A stretch of DNA of 64,000 nucleotides from Kazachstania africana CBS 2517 (GCF_000304475.1 NC_018945.1:310001-374000); one strand, 5' to 3'; positions 19,315-29,455 are shown, counted from the stretch's first letter. The notes: generated from the letters alone by a model not told the origin. Made by a program: numbers and translations.

Positions 19315-19454
19315 TTTCAAATCAAGAAAAATACAAAAAAATCAAAGGACATAATGAGAATATGTATATATATTTAGGTAAAAAAAGATTGTATAAGTAA
19401 ACGTTAATGATTGTTTTAAAAATAACAAAAAAAATCATATAATTATGTCACCTG

Positions 19455-20249
19455 TCATTTTCTCTTCATGAGGTTTCTTATAAGGTTCTTCCAGGTTGAC
19501 CTGTTTACAGCATACGAGCGAGTAGGCAAATTAGAGGATATGACGTCTAAAGACTCATCTGTTAAATATATACTCTCATAATTGTCGTTTAAATTCAAAT
19601 TATTTTCTATCATTAAATTTAGCGAGTGGTTAAATTGTAACGTTTTTTGAGGGAACATTGAAGGAATATTATCAAATCTATGCAATCCAGGCGTGCTGTT
19701 CCTACCTTGTAATAGTAACATTGGTAATACGTCTCTTGTGACTTCTTTTAAAAACTGTAATTGAGATTCAGACAAAGAGCTTAGGACTGGATAAAGATAA
19801 TTGAACTCACAACTAATATAGGTGGGTCCACTGCCAGAAGGAAAGTCGTCATTGTTACTAAGAAGCTGTAGGCTGGTATTGTTCATACACCAGTCATCTA
19901 TTCTTTCTATACTGGTTGGTTGATGTGAGGCTCTATCGGGTAAGTTTGAGGATGTCCAAGAGGACAGTATATCCAATTCTTCATCTTCCTCTCCCGATGG
20001 TATGTGAAGGAATTCTGTGCTAACACCAATGTCTGAATTTTCACTTATGTCTTGCGACCGATTCCTTTCTTTATCCAGCTCAGGATCAAAGATAATTCTA
20101 TCTTCATTGATAAAATCTTTGCTGTCGTTAATGCCATTCCGGTCGCAAGTTGAACCTGATGACTGAGATAGTTCGGTAGGTACACTATTTAGTGTTTGTT
20201 GAATAACAGATTTGGTCGCACGTTTTTGGAAGGCGCTGTTGAAGGACAT
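19455..20249 (-). CDS. ATG36: Atg36-like pexophagy receptor (by position)
   Basis: The protein is 264 residues, acidic, with no clear folded domain or membrane segment. The call rests on position: minus strand, immediately divergent from GON7, as YJL185C/ATG36 is in S. cerevisiae (293 residues). Atg36 binds Pex3 on peroxisomes and recruits Atg8/Atg11 for pexophagy. Several stretches fit the W/F/Y-x-x-L/I/V Atg8-interaction pattern, notably EFLHI after acidic residues and EFNYL. The most ordered-looking part is SSLSESQLQFLKEVTRDVLP. Function is inference; the reading frame itself looks real. Confidence 0.65.
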   Translation of the reverse strand: MSFNSAFQKRATKSVIQQTLNSVPTELSQSSGSTCDRNGINDSKDFINEDRIIFDPELDKERNRSQDISENSDIGVSTEFLHIPSGEEDEELDILSSWTSSNLPDRASHQPTSIERIDDWCMNNTSLQLLSNNDDFPSGSGPTYISCEFNYLYPVLSSLSESQLQFLKEVTRDVLPMLLLQGRNSTPGLHRFDNIPSMFPQKTLQFNHSLNLMIENNLNLNDNYESIYLTDESLDVISSNLPTRSYAVNRSTWKNLIRNLMKRK

Positions 20250-20567
20250 TTGACTTTGCTACCCTTAAGTGTCAGTAAGACGAGTTTCGAATACTAAACA
20301 CGCAATACACACACCAAGCCTTGATAAAAACCGGGCAGTTATGAGAAAAATATTTATCTGACTCGATGGAACGTTTGCTTGAAATAATTGTAAGCCTATA
20401 TGAGTGCCTCTCCTAGCATTATTCTGTGTAATAATGAGAGCGACATCGATGTTTTTTTCTATCAAAATTTCTTTGCTCATCTTACATTTTCTCAGCAGTA
20501 TGACAGATACTAAAACATACTGAGGGAGAGCAAATAGCTGAAGCGATTCTAGCCTGGCGAAACCACA
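20250..20567. other. Divergent promoter ATG36-GON7
   Basis: 318 bases shared by two divergent genes. I recognise no specific binding site. Confidence 0.5.
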
Positions 20568-20942
20568 ATGTCACACACTCCAACTGCTATATATTCATGT
20601 CCAGATATCCCATCAAAAAACTTCGAAGTTGATATCACACAGGAGAGATTTAATACGACGAATGGTAAGAGCACAGGTCCCAGTGAGCATGTGCTGAATG
20701 CGGGCCAGGTCGACCAGGACAAGCCTTCAGATCCAAAACATATCGATGACGACTCGAGTAAAGGCCTGACCGCTTTGAGCAAATTAAGATGCCAACTGAC
20801 GGGATTGCAGGATGACATCAACGACTTTCTAACACAGAGAATGGAGCATGCCAAGAACAAGAAATTGAAAGTAAGTGACGAAAAGCGGCTCGACCAAGAG
20901 ATCAACGAATTGCTCGATGGTGGCGACGGCCAAGATGAATAA
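20568..20942 (+). CDS. GON7: KEOPS complex subunit Gon7
   Basis: Small fungal subunit of KEOPS/EKC, which makes the t6A37 modification of ANN-decoding tRNAs and affects telomeres and transcription. The protein is 124 residues (S. cerevisiae 123). Conserved stretches are STGPSEHVLNAGQVDQDKPS and SKLRCQLTGLQDDINDFLTQ. An acidic tail ends NELLDGGDGQDE. The start is the ATG at 20568. Confidence 0.93.
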   Translation: MSHTPTAIYSCPDIPSKNFEVDITQERFNTTNGKSTGPSEHVLNAGQVDQDKPSDPKHIDDDSSKGLTALSKLRCQLTGLQDDINDFLTQRMEHAKNKKLKVSDEKRLDQEINELLDGGDGQDE

Positions 20943-21197
20943 ATAAACAAGTCACATGATTATATAAGCCCATATATAACTCGTAATTTGTTTTGTGTGA
21001 CGTAGGGAACGATATTTTTGGAGCTGTAATTCGTTTTTTTTTAACAGTGTTGCAGTTAGTTGATCGACTTCGAAAGTATATGCTTATTTCAAGAAGAAGT
21101 AGATACGTGATCATCCGTCTGCACTCTCCTAGAGCTAGTATTTAGGAAGTTTTTTGCCGGTTTGTTACTACTAATTGCCATCATTGGGTTTTTAAAG

Positions 21198-22466
21198 ATG
21201 GTACTAAAACCAAAATCAAAGAATAAGAGTCAGCAGCAGACACTGGCCTCATCGAAGTGGCCATTGGGTCTTCCACCAATGTTTAAATCATCCAGAAGCA
21301 ACAGGAATTATCTCAATATGGCAGTTGTATTTACAGCTTTTGTTCTGTTTTTCTATGTCTTCTCTAGGTTGTTCTATCCGTCTCAAAATAGTGCCTTAAA
21401 TTCAAAATACACCAAAGAGCATGGTCATTATTTGAATGAGTTACCTGCATCTAGTCATTTAATATTCCCTCATGTTGAACATGCACCATTATTAAAGGAA
21501 GTAGGCATCAGTGGACTGTTTGTTTTGAGACTTGAAGGTGATGGATCCAAGAAATATGTTTTAAAACCAGATGATAAACCATTTTCTGATGATGAAAAGA
21601 AGCAAACAACCGATCAAGTTTTGCTCGTGAAAAGATCATTTTTAGATCACGGTAAATTAGTATTCAGACCGAAAAAGAATGTCCTCTATCCTGAAACGAT
21701 TATCGTTACATTGATTGATTTTGATATTTATAGTCTGGATACAATTGTGAAAGTTGTTCAAAATAGAGTTGACTACGCGCAATCACACAATTACGGTCTA
21801 TATGTACGTTGGATTCAAGAATTTTTCCCATTATTAGAAGATCAGAATCTTTCAGCATCTTATGAATACATCAAGCCTTTAATTATGCGAGCTGCTATGC
21901 ATGCTTTCCCAAAGTCTAAAAACTTTGTTTTTATAGATCAAGATGCATTAGTAATGAACTTGGGGCTTTCTCTTGAAAAACATTTGTTGGACCCAAATAT
22001 TTTGGATGTAGCCATAAGCAGAGATATACCAGTTATGGCTGGCTCAAATGTGAGGACTTATAAGAACTTCAGACTTTCTAACACAGAAATTATTATTCCA
22101 CAGGATGAAAATGGTATCTTGGATTTATCCGCATTCGTTGTTACCAATAGTGTTTACGGTAGAGTATTCTTAGAATATCTAAGTGACCCATTAATTTCGG
22201 GTTATGCTTGGCAAAGTACGTCCTATGCAGTCGGTCATGTCCTACAGTGGCACCCACTGTTATTGTCGAGAACAGCTATTGTTGCACCAAAATTATTAGC
22301 AAGTAAGTACGATCCTCAACAGTTAACTGATGGCAATGATGAAAATACCAAGGACGGTTTCCATTATAATGAAGGTGATTTAGTAGCCTCTTTCAAGAAC
22401 TGTAGGGAAAGAAATTCATGTGCACAAGACATTGAAAAAATGTACGAAAAGGTTATTAAGAAATAA
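21198..22466 (+). CDS. MNN11: Golgi alpha-1,6-mannosyltransferase subunit Mnn11
   Basis: Subunit of the M-Pol II complex (Anp1, Mnn9, Mnn10, Mnn11, Hoc1) that extends the N-glycan outer-chain backbone in the cis-Golgi. GT34 family. The frame extends upstream only from a TTG; the first ATG, at 21198, gives 422 residues, the length I recall for S. cerevisiae Mnn11. Type II topology: a short basic N-terminus, then the anchor NMAVVFTAFVLFFYVFSRLF. The DxD-type motif FIDQDALVM is near residue 250, and QSTSYAVGHVLQWHPLLL lies downstream. Confidence 0.94.
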   Translation: MVLKPKSKNKSQQQTLASSKWPLGLPPMFKSSRSNRNYLNMAVVFTAFVLFFYVFSRLFYPSQNSALNSKYTKEHGHYLNELPASSHLIFPHVEHAPLLKEVGISGLFVLRLEGDGSKKYVLKPDDKPFSDDEKKQTTDQVLLVKRSFLDHGKLVFRPKKNVLYPETIIVTLIDFDIYSLDTIVKVVQNRVDYAQSHNYGLYVRWIQEFFPLLEDQNLSASYEYIKPLIMRAAMHAFPKSKNFVFIDQDALVMNLGLSLEKHLLDPNILDVAISRDIPVMAGSNVRTYKNFRLSNTEIIIPQDENGILDLSAFVVTNSVYGRVFLEYLSDPLISGYAWQSTSYAVGHVLQWHPLLLSRTAIVAPKLLASKYDPQQLTDGNDENTKDGFHYNEGDLVASFKNCRERNSCAQDIEKMYEKVIKK

Positions 22467-22788
22467 CTAACCTAAAATTATAATTATATACATACATCGA
22501 TTTGACATAAATTGGCATCATAATCTATAAATAAAATAAATAATATCCAATTTAATATAATGGCCCTTTTTTCCTTATTTACATGCAATGTTCAGAGTAA
22601 TCAGTATGAAATAATTATCAGTACATGTTTTCATGTTTCGTGGAGAGGATAGTTCGATGGAAAATATCTCTGATCTGACAGTGAGGAGTACTGAAGCATA
22701 GTACACTGAACAGGTCTGGTTTACGATTTGTAGTTATCGATTACTTAACCTTGATTCTTTAAGAGCCTCTCCTATGTGATTTTGATCA
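22467..22788. other. Convergent spacer MNN11-ATP12
   Basis: 322 AT-rich bases between two 3' ends. S. cerevisiae has RBH1 here; no trace of it is seen. Confidence 0.6.
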
Positions 22789-23748
22789 CTATTCTTTAAA
22801 GGCAACAACGGAAGCAGTATACAAATTCATTCTCAATTCCGCCTTACTTATTGCATGAGCCTCCTCCACTTCACCCCATCTCCTAGTTTGATGAATTGTT
22901 TCTAGTGTTGCTGCACGCTCTATCTCTTCTATACTATAGTGCAAGTCTGGTGGGGAATTCGAAAATGCTCTATCTTGTAACAAGAGAATTCCACAAATGA
23001 AGGATTTTGTCGTCAAAACTACGTTTTCAAAGACTACCAGATTCCAAAGGCATAAAGAATCTAAATACTTCATTGCAGCTTTTCTGGTTTCCGGATTTTG
23101 GACATTGCCTCTCAGACCATGTCTGTCAGCATCCAGAATTTGCAGCGTAATGGGAGACGAACCAAAATTCTCTGATAAGAAGCTTTCAATTTTTTTGATA
23201 ATTGGTAAATAAAGAGAATCCTGTTCCTCCCTGAGGGCACCTTCATATTCAGACCGTGGCGAAAATACGAGTAAAGTGTCAGTATCCAGGTAGCGTAACA
23301 AATCGTTCTTGATGACTTCCTTACCACCTCCAATTTTGGCTGCTGCATCAGGCCCACTAGATTTTTCATTGGTAGCCACCTCTAAATCAATACATCTAGA
23401 CACAAGTGAAGTCAGGGGTAAGGAATTTCGTTTCGAAGATAAATTTTTCAAGTTATCCCATTCTTTCATCAACAAATACGCCAATGCATCGCGATCCTTC
23501 CCTACTGCCAATGGGTTACCCAGTGGAGTCTTAATAGTCTTCCCATCCAATTGAATGTGGAACTTTTCTTGACTGATAGTGTCATTCACGGATACGTGTT
23601 TCCATAGTTTTCTTCCAGGTTTATCGAGGAATTTATTCTGAGAGCTGGTGGAATTGAAGCGGGTCCCAATCGGTAAACAATCTCTGCTTAGCCTTCTACT
23701 GCATCTTGGTAGTGCAAATTTCAGTATTGTCGGTGTGTAGAAGAGCAT
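22789..23748 (-). CDS. ATP12: Mitochondrial F1-ATPase assembly factor Atp12
   Basis: Matrix chaperone that binds the F1 alpha subunit before it joins beta. The protein is 319 residues (S. cerevisiae 325). The N-terminus is an Arg-rich presequence without acidic residues (FALPRCSRRLSRDCLP). The ATP12 core includes FHIQLDGKTIKTPLGNPLAV, then TLLVFSPRSEYEGALREEQD, and WGEVEEAHAISKAELRMNLY at the C-terminus. Confidence 0.96.
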   Translation of the reverse strand: MLFYTPTILKFALPRCSRRLSRDCLPIGTRFNSTSSQNKFLDKPGRKLWKHVSVNDTISQEKFHIQLDGKTIKTPLGNPLAVGKDRDALAYLLMKEWDNLKNLSSKRNSLPLTSLVSRCIDLEVATNEKSSGPDAAAKIGGGKEVIKNDLLRYLDTDTLLVFSPRSEYEGALREEQDSLYLPIIKKIESFLSENFGSSPITLQILDADRHGLRGNVQNPETRKAAMKYLDSLCLWNLVVFENVVLTTKSFICGILLLQDRAFSNSPPDLHYSIEEIERAATLETIHQTRRWGEVEEAHAISKAELRMNLYTASVVAFKE

Positions 23749-23950
23749 TATGAGTTCTGCATCTTCTTTAGCCTTTTCCCTTAATTATTAACTGATTCAA
23801 GTCATTGAATTTTTTTTTTTGACTGAGAGAGCACATGGCGAGCATATAGAAAAGTGAAATAGTTAGTAATTGGTTCATAGGAACAAAATATAATATATGT
23901 AAAAAGGAACTCAATATCACTTCAACTAATTGATAATATATCATCACATC

Positions 23951-24295
23951 ATGTCTGCACCCCAACTTGCACAAGAAATGGCAGCTAGTCTAAGGTCGTC
24001 CAAGAATGAATTGAGTTCTGTGAATCAACAACTGGCACATTTACAAAGACAAGAAAAATTAGCACAAGTGACCACAAAAGAACTAGAATCATATCCCACC
24101 GAAAAAGTATGGAGATCATGCGGTAAGACGTTTATCTTACAGGATAAGAGGAGATATCTGGATGATTTGAGCCATGACGAAGGGGTGTTAAAGGAACAAA
24201 GAAAGAATTTGGAAATCAAACAAAATTATTTGAATACTAGTGTCGAGAAGACAATGGACAATTTGAGGGAGCTGATGAAGAAGAGTCAGACCTAG
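23951..24295 (+). CDS. PFD1: Prefoldin subunit 1
   Basis: Beta-type subunit of the hexameric prefoldin (GimC), which hands nascent actin and tubulin to the chaperonin TRiC/CCT. The ATG at 23951 gives 114 residues (S. cerevisiae 109); the seven codons before it lack an ATG. Two predicted coiled coils flank the central segment ELESYPTEKVWRSCGKTFIL, which is highly conserved in Pfd1. Divergent from ATP12 with about 200 bases between starts. Confidence 0.95.
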   Translation: MSAPQLAQEMAASLRSSKNELSSVNQQLAHLQRQEKLAQVTTKELESYPTEKVWRSCGKTFILQDKRRYLDDLSHDEGVLKEQRKNLEIKQNYLNTSVEKTMDNLRELMKKSQT

Positions 24296-24407
24296 CTTAT
24301 GTATGTAAGTAGAAAAGACAGAGAATACCCAACAGTGCATTATTTTCTTACAAGTGATACAACAATTTATTCTATTAATATTGTAACGATTTAAGTATTA
24401 TATAGAG

Positions 24408-25220
24408 TTACACAGCACTGTAACCGCCTCTCGCTGCTGAGGATCTATTAAGACCAAATATTTTTGATGCTACTTCCTTGACAAATTCAGGTAATGAAGT
24501 AGCGAATTTAATAGAACGGTCGGTGAACTCAGTACGGAAATCATCAAAAGATCCACCTCTTGTTTGTAAGTAAGAGACGACAATTAAATAGATTAGTGTG
24601 AAGAGTAATGCGTAGACGAAGAGCCATGTGAACCATGAAAAATGGCCACCATTTGATTGCTCTTCTCCATTATTTTTGTCACCATCATCTTTATGTTTAC
24701 CGGAATCTGTATCTTTTAAACAACCAGATGGACCTTTACTTTCAATTTGAATTTCCTGATCATGCCATGTACTTGAAACGATTTCATCTTTCTTCATATT
24801 AGTATTACAAGCGAAAGACAATTTGGCATCAATGGTATTTGGACCCCATTTAGTTCCCTTTAGTAAGAAAACCAGATTATCTTCCCCTTCTTCAATTGTA
24901 AATGCTAAACTCTTGGAGAAGCTTATAATCTGTGTGGTCAATGTGTCCTTTCCTGGCACACTAACTTCTGTTAGACCGCATAAAACGTCATTTTTATCAC
25001 AATCTGACGGACGCTCATTATCATCTCTATTTTCGTCACAAAGATTAGCATACCATACTTCTTTTGTCTTACTAGGTGGAGTATCCTTCTCGGTCTCACC
25101 CAGGACAGAGAACCTGTCCATTTGGTACTTCTTTATCGTTTCATGCTTGGAACACTCTAAACTTTGCACTAGAGAAAATCCAAGCAATGATAATACAATA
25201 AGCTTCCATTCTGAGCGCAT
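24408..25220 (-). CDS. ATG27: Autophagy membrane protein Atg27
   Basis: Type I membrane protein that supports Atg9 vesicle traffic in autophagy and the Cvt pathway. The ATG at 25220 gives 270 residues (S. cerevisiae 271) with a signal peptide (WKLIVLSLLGFSLVQS). Cysteines of the lumenal mannose-6-phosphate-receptor-like domain follow (LCGLTEV, FACNTN, GPSGCLK). The membrane segment is WLFVYALLFTLIYLIVVSYL. The tail ends GGYSAV, with the YSAV sorting signal at the very C-terminus as in S. cerevisiae. An in-frame ATG at 25358 would add 46 residues and bury the signal peptide, so it was rejected. Confidence 0.94.
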   Translation of the reverse strand: MRSEWKLIVLSLLGFSLVQSLECSKHETIKKYQMDRFSVLGETEKDTPPSKTKEVWYANLCDENRDDNERPSDCDKNDVLCGLTEVSVPGKDTLTTQIISFSKSLAFTIEEGEDNLVFLLKGTKWGPNTIDAKLSFACNTNMKKDEIVSSTWHDQEIQIESKGPSGCLKDTDSGKHKDDGDKNNGEEQSNGGHFSWFTWLFVYALLFTLIYLIVVSYLQTRGGSFDDFRTEFTDRSIKFATSLPEFVKEVASKIFGLNRSSAARGGYSAV

Positions 25221-25938
25221 GACTAGATTAGTTATACTGTATGAGTCTCTTAAATAATTTTCGCCTCGACTTAGATACACGTCGAAAGCCACCTTCCACT
25301 TTACGACACTCGACTTTATGGTAATGAGTGTCTTCTTACAAAAACCTCTACTTTCCATTCTCTCCCAATGGGCTTCCAGAAAGCTTCGGGAAGGCTCTAA
25401 TCAATTTGACTAGTGTTTTTTTCTAGGACCCGTACATCTGCTTTAACATCCAAACATTTCCAGTTTTCTATTTTTTTTTTTTTTTTTTAGGAAATTTTAA
25501 CAAAAAAACTAAAAACCGTATTGTGATGAAGCCACACGCACGACCCCCTCTCCTCCCGGATCGTGGAGGAAGAGACTTTGTCCAGCGAATGCAAGCTCCC
25601 CGTCCTCCCGTTTTGGCGGAATGGGAAGTCCACCAATTGGGGGGGTGCATGGGAATTCTCTGCCTGGGAGGAAGACATGCTAGGCTCACTTGGGGCGATT
25701 GTCCACCCATCGCGGAGACGCTGCTGCGTTTGTCAGAGAGTTCATAGAGAGAGAGAGAGCGACGATGGAAGGCCTCCTTAGCTGTTTACGCCCATTTGCA
25801 ATGGACCTAACTTACAGGAATACTAGCAAAATTGAAAAATTATCTGGTAACACTAGTCACTATATTTTGAATATAATTAAATTTTGGATTATTTTTGGAA
25901 TTTAGAGACTCAACTTAAAGAACTGTTCAATAGAAAAA
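25221..25938. other. Divergent intergenic ATG27-RPL17, with a GC-rich block
   Basis: Contains a T-run (25471-25489). A markedly GC-rich stretch (about 25525-25740) has internal complementarity, such as CTCTCCTCC against GGAGGAAGAG. A Rap1-like CCCATGCAC is on the minus strand at 25645-25653. The overlapping open frames here (74 and 72 codons) are products of the base composition. Confidence 0.55.
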
Positions 25939-26493
25939 ATGGCTAGATACGGTGCTACCTCCACTAACCCAGCTAAGTCTGCCTCTGCTCGTGGTTCCTA
26001 CTTACGTGTTTCTTTCAAGAACACCAGAGAAACTGCTCAAGCCATCAACGGTTGGGAATTAACCAAGGCTCAAAAATACTTAGAACAAGTTTTAGACCAC
26101 CAAAGAGCTATTCCATTCAGAAGATTCAACTCTTCTATTGGTAGAACTGCCCAAGGTAAGGAATTTGGTGTTACCAAGGCTAGATGGCCAGCCAAGTCTG
26201 TTAAGTTCATTCAAGGCTTATTACAAAACGCTGCTGCTAACGCTGAAGCTAAAGGTTTAGATGCTACTAAATTATACGTTTCTCACATCCAAGTTAACCA
26301 AGCCCCAAAGCAAAGAAGAAGAACTTACAGAGCTCACGGTAGAATTAACAAATACGAATCTTCTCCATCTCACATTGAATTAGTTGTTACTGAAAGAGAA
26401 CAAGCTGTTGAAAAGGCTTCCGAAAAGAAGGTCGTTAGATACACTTCCAGACAAAGAGGTAGAATTGCTTTACAAAAGCGTATCACTGCTTAA
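25939..26493 (+). CDS. RPL17B: 60S ribosomal protein L17 (uL22), intronless
   Basis: The protein is 184 residues, collinear with yeast Rpl17 from MARYGATSTNPAKSASARGS to RGRIALQKRITA. It lines the polypeptide exit tunnel and binds 25S and 5.8S rRNA. The gene is a single uninterrupted frame, whereas both S. cerevisiae copies contain an intron; no splice signals are present here. Codon use is strongly biased (TCT, GCT, AGA, TTA) as for highly expressed genes. Confidence 0.97.
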   Translation: MARYGATSTNPAKSASARGSYLRVSFKNTRETAQAINGWELTKAQKYLEQVLDHQRAIPFRRFNSSIGRTAQGKEFGVTKARWPAKSVKFIQGLLQNAAANAEAKGLDATKLYVSHIQVNQAPKQRRRTYRAHGRINKYESSPSHIELVVTEREQAVEKASEKKVVRYTSRQRGRIALQKRITA

Positions 26494-26854
26494 ATAGATT
26501 TTTTAAATAATAATAATAAATCTTTTTTAAATCAATAAATATAATATTATCAAAAAAATAACATTATTTTGTCAAGTGTATTTATAATATAATGAATATC
26601 AATATTATTTCTAATTGAATAATAATAAATTATATCTTCATGTATTGAATCAAGAAAATTCCTTATTGTCCATTTTTTGTGAACGAGATAGCTTCTCTAC
26701 ACACAATATCAAGAAATAAAAAGGAGTCTAAAATGAGAAAAATGTATCTACATATATGTTTTATATAGTATCGAATATTAAATTATAACATACACAAATA
26801 GAAACTACAATTAAATGTCACTATTATTATTATGATTATTGTTGAATGTAATTA
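26494..26854. other. Convergent spacer RPL17-SWI3
   Basis: 361 very AT-rich bases between two 3' ends, with TAATAA-like repeats. No gene is seen. Confidence 0.6.
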
Positions 26855-29455
26855 TTATGCTGACCAGTATCTATAAAATTGGGGAGCATCTAATGATATT
26901 GGCTTAACATCATTTTCGGTTTTGATGTTATTTTGTGAATTATTATTATCATTGTTTGACTCAATATTTGAGCGGAACTTTGGACCAAAACTTAATGATA
27001 AAGGCTGAGACAGTAAACTTTTAATATCACCCAAATGTTGGGAAAATTCTTTCTTCTTGTCCTCATTATCAATAAATTCTAATGATTTATCAAATTTTTC
27101 TAAAAGAGATTTAGAACTTTTAGCAAAAGATAATCTTTGAATTAAAAATTCTTCCTTCTTCCTCTCTAAAGATTTTTCAGAGAACTCAAAAGCCTTTTCA
27201 AATTTATTTAGAATTGACAATTTCGTCTCTAATTTTTCTAATTGGGTTTGAATCAATTGATTTGTTAGTTTGTTCATCTGTTTTTCTTCATTTGTGGCAA
27301 AAATATGAGAACGGACTCCTATAGTCGCTAGTGCCACTTCAGAGGCTTCCTTAACATCAGTTGTATCGTTGTCGACTTTGATGTCTAGATATTCATCGGT
27401 TGCTTTCTCATCATTTGCTTTCTCATCTTTATCTTCCTCTGCATATCCGTTTGAATCTTCTTTAGAAGATTCTTTGGGTTCTTCGCTAAAATCTCTTAGA
27501 GCACGGTCAGTCATTTTTTGAACAATTTTTGGATCCACAAGACCTATTAAAAATGCAATAGTAGATAAGACAGGATTTTCGCTTTTTGAGAAAGGTAGAT
27601 GAGGAGCATATTTCAATGGACCTAAATCATTTATACTGATTTTATTGGGTTTATGGTTTTCGTCATCGAATTTATGATATAAGAAGCTATCTTCAATTGG
27701 TAATTGTAAAAATTTCAAGATACATTGCTCAGGAGTCTTATTACCAACTTCCTTGGCAATCTTGTACCAATCTGACCCATATGTCTTAATACCCTTTAAC
27801 AATTTCTTCAAATCTTCCCTTTCCCAATCACCTTTCGATTCAGTCAAAATTTTTGGTCTCTTCACTGATCTATTTAGATCAAGTTCTTTGCTATCTTCAT
27901 TGATAGCACTATCACCCTTATTGGCTTCAACTGTATTATTTTGTTTTTCCTCAAATTGTTCAACGGTACGTTTTTTTCTATCCATATCAATTAAATATTT
28001 GGATAACGTACTCTTTGGATCATCTGTATCCATCATCTTCTTAAGTTTTGCCATGTCAGGTAATTGTACAGAAGGCTTGTAACTTTCGAATGGGAATATA
28101 CCTCTTGGTGCATCATGTCTGGTCGAAAACTCACTGGTTAATGGTGGTTCAATGTTTTTAGGTAAAATTTTTGAATTCACTTGGTAATTGATTAATCCCC
28201 ATTTCATTAAAAATTTATGTACTCTGAAAATTGCAGCAGCATCACCTGAAATGTTTCTTCTTGCGGTCGTCACACTAAAATATTCGTTAGGATTCAATCT
28301 GTAAGAATTGACCATAAAATTTCTGTATTTGACATATATTTCTGGGGTCTTTGATGGTATTCTATTAGTGAAAAATTCTGGCAATGATTTCTTTTCAATA
28401 CCATGTATTTTCTTTAGATTGAACCAACTAGCATAATTAGGAATGATAATTTCATGTGCCTGTGGTATTATATTATCTACAGGTTCGCCATCTTCTTGGT
28501 CGTCCTGTTCTTGTGGTTGTGCAGGCTCTTCTTCCCTGTCTTGTTGTGAATTTTCTTCGTCATGTTGCGGTACAGCTAAGGGCTCTTTTTCGATCGTTAT
28601 ACTTTTCTCATCATCTTCATCATCATCATTTTGAGCAGTTTCATTATTGTCATCTGGTTGAAGGCTTTTAGAATCACTCATATCCACATCGTTACCGTTG
28701 GACCCTGAGTCTGGCGTTTTAGTTTTGTCATCATTAGGATTGGTATCTTGAGGAGTATTATCTTGTGGTGGATTATTCGTTGTGTGCTGTTCAGATGTAG
28801 TGTTCAACGTGTTGTTTTCAATTTCCAATGTGTCATCTTCAAAGGTGGTTTTTGTTGTACTATCTGGGGTTGTAGTACCCAATTTATCATCTTTAGATAT
28901 GATTTCCAATGCATTATCTTGAGAAACAGCTTCTTCTTCCATCAATTGACTTTCCAGTTGGCTATCTTGGGAATCTGAAGATAAATGTTTATCCAAGACT
29001 TCTTTTTGCTCTTGAGCGTCATTGTCATCATTCTTCTGTTCAGTATTTTCGTCACTTGCAATTTCTGGTTCTTCATTATTTTGTAAGCGCTCTTCAGTAT
29101 CTTCCTGATTTTCAGATTCTCCGCCGTTGTCACTGTTGTCACTGTTGTGCTCAACTTCATTTTCTTGCTTCTCCTCATCAATTGCCTTAGAGGAACGATC
29201 CAATTCCATCTGTTCATCTTCAGATTTGGTGGTAATTTCTTCCATGGAAGCTTGCTCATCCACTGGTTGTGCGCTATCCTCGTCAATATCCATCTTAGAC
29301 GCGTCATCCTCTTCCCTCGTAGAACTAGCAGCAGCATCATCATTGAACAGAGACGCATTAGAATCCAATGACCCAGAGGGACTGTTGCTTCCTGTAGTGG
29401 CTGGTAGCGGGAAATCGGGATACCCGACGTTATTACTATCTTCCTGTTGTTCCAT
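26855..29455 (-). CDS. SWI3: SWI/SNF chromatin remodeller subunit Swi3
   Basis: Core scaffold of the SWI/SNF complex. The protein is 866 residues (S. cerevisiae 825). A highly acidic, N/Q/S-rich N-terminal region covers about 1-325. The SWIRM domain covers about 335-425 (NYASWFNLKKIHGIEKKSLP, FLMKWGLINYQVN). The SANT domain covers about 541-590 (DWEREDLKKLLKGIKTYGSD). A long C-terminal coiled coil with leucine heptads follows (about 715-815). Divergent from KRE9. Confidence 0.96.
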   Translation of the reverse strand: MEQQEDSNNVGYPDFPLPATTGSNSPSGSLDSNASLFNDDAAASSTREEDDASKMDIDEDSAQPVDEQASMEEITTKSEDEQMELDRSSKAIDEEKQENEVEHNSDNSDNGGESENQEDTEERLQNNEEPEIASDENTEQKNDDNDAQEQKEVLDKHLSSDSQDSQLESQLMEEEAVSQDNALEIISKDDKLGTTTPDSTTKTTFEDDTLEIENNTLNTTSEQHTTNNPPQDNTPQDTNPNDDKTKTPDSGSNGNDVDMSDSKSLQPDDNNETAQNDDDEDDEKSITIEKEPLAVPQHDEENSQQDREEEPAQPQEQDDQEDGEPVDNIIPQAHEIIIPNYASWFNLKKIHGIEKKSLPEFFTNRIPSKTPEIYVKYRNFMVNSYRLNPNEYFSVTTARRNISGDAAAIFRVHKFLMKWGLINYQVNSKILPKNIEPPLTSEFSTRHDAPRGIFPFESYKPSVQLPDMAKLKKMMDTDDPKSTLSKYLIDMDRKKRTVEQFEEKQNNTVEANKGDSAINEDSKELDLNRSVKRPKILTESKGDWEREDLKKLLKGIKTYGSDWYKIAKEVGNKTPEQCILKFLQLPIEDSFLYHKFDDENHKPNKISINDLGPLKYAPHLPFSKSENPVLSTIAFLIGLVDPKIVQKMTDRALRDFSEEPKESSKEDSNGYAEEDKDEKANDEKATDEYLDIKVDNDTTDVKEASEVALATIGVRSHIFATNEEKQMNKLTNQLIQTQLEKLETKLSILNKFEKAFEFSEKSLERKKEEFLIQRLSFAKSSKSLLEKFDKSLEFIDNEDKKKEFSQHLGDIKSLLSQPLSLSFGPKFRSNIESNNDNNNSQNNIKTENDVKPISLDAPQFYRYWSA

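Noticed and set aside
25523..25781. Overlapping 72-80 codon frames on both strands in the GC-rich block
   Set aside because: Long frames on several strands at once are expected from GC-rich DNA with few stop codons; no homology is recognised.
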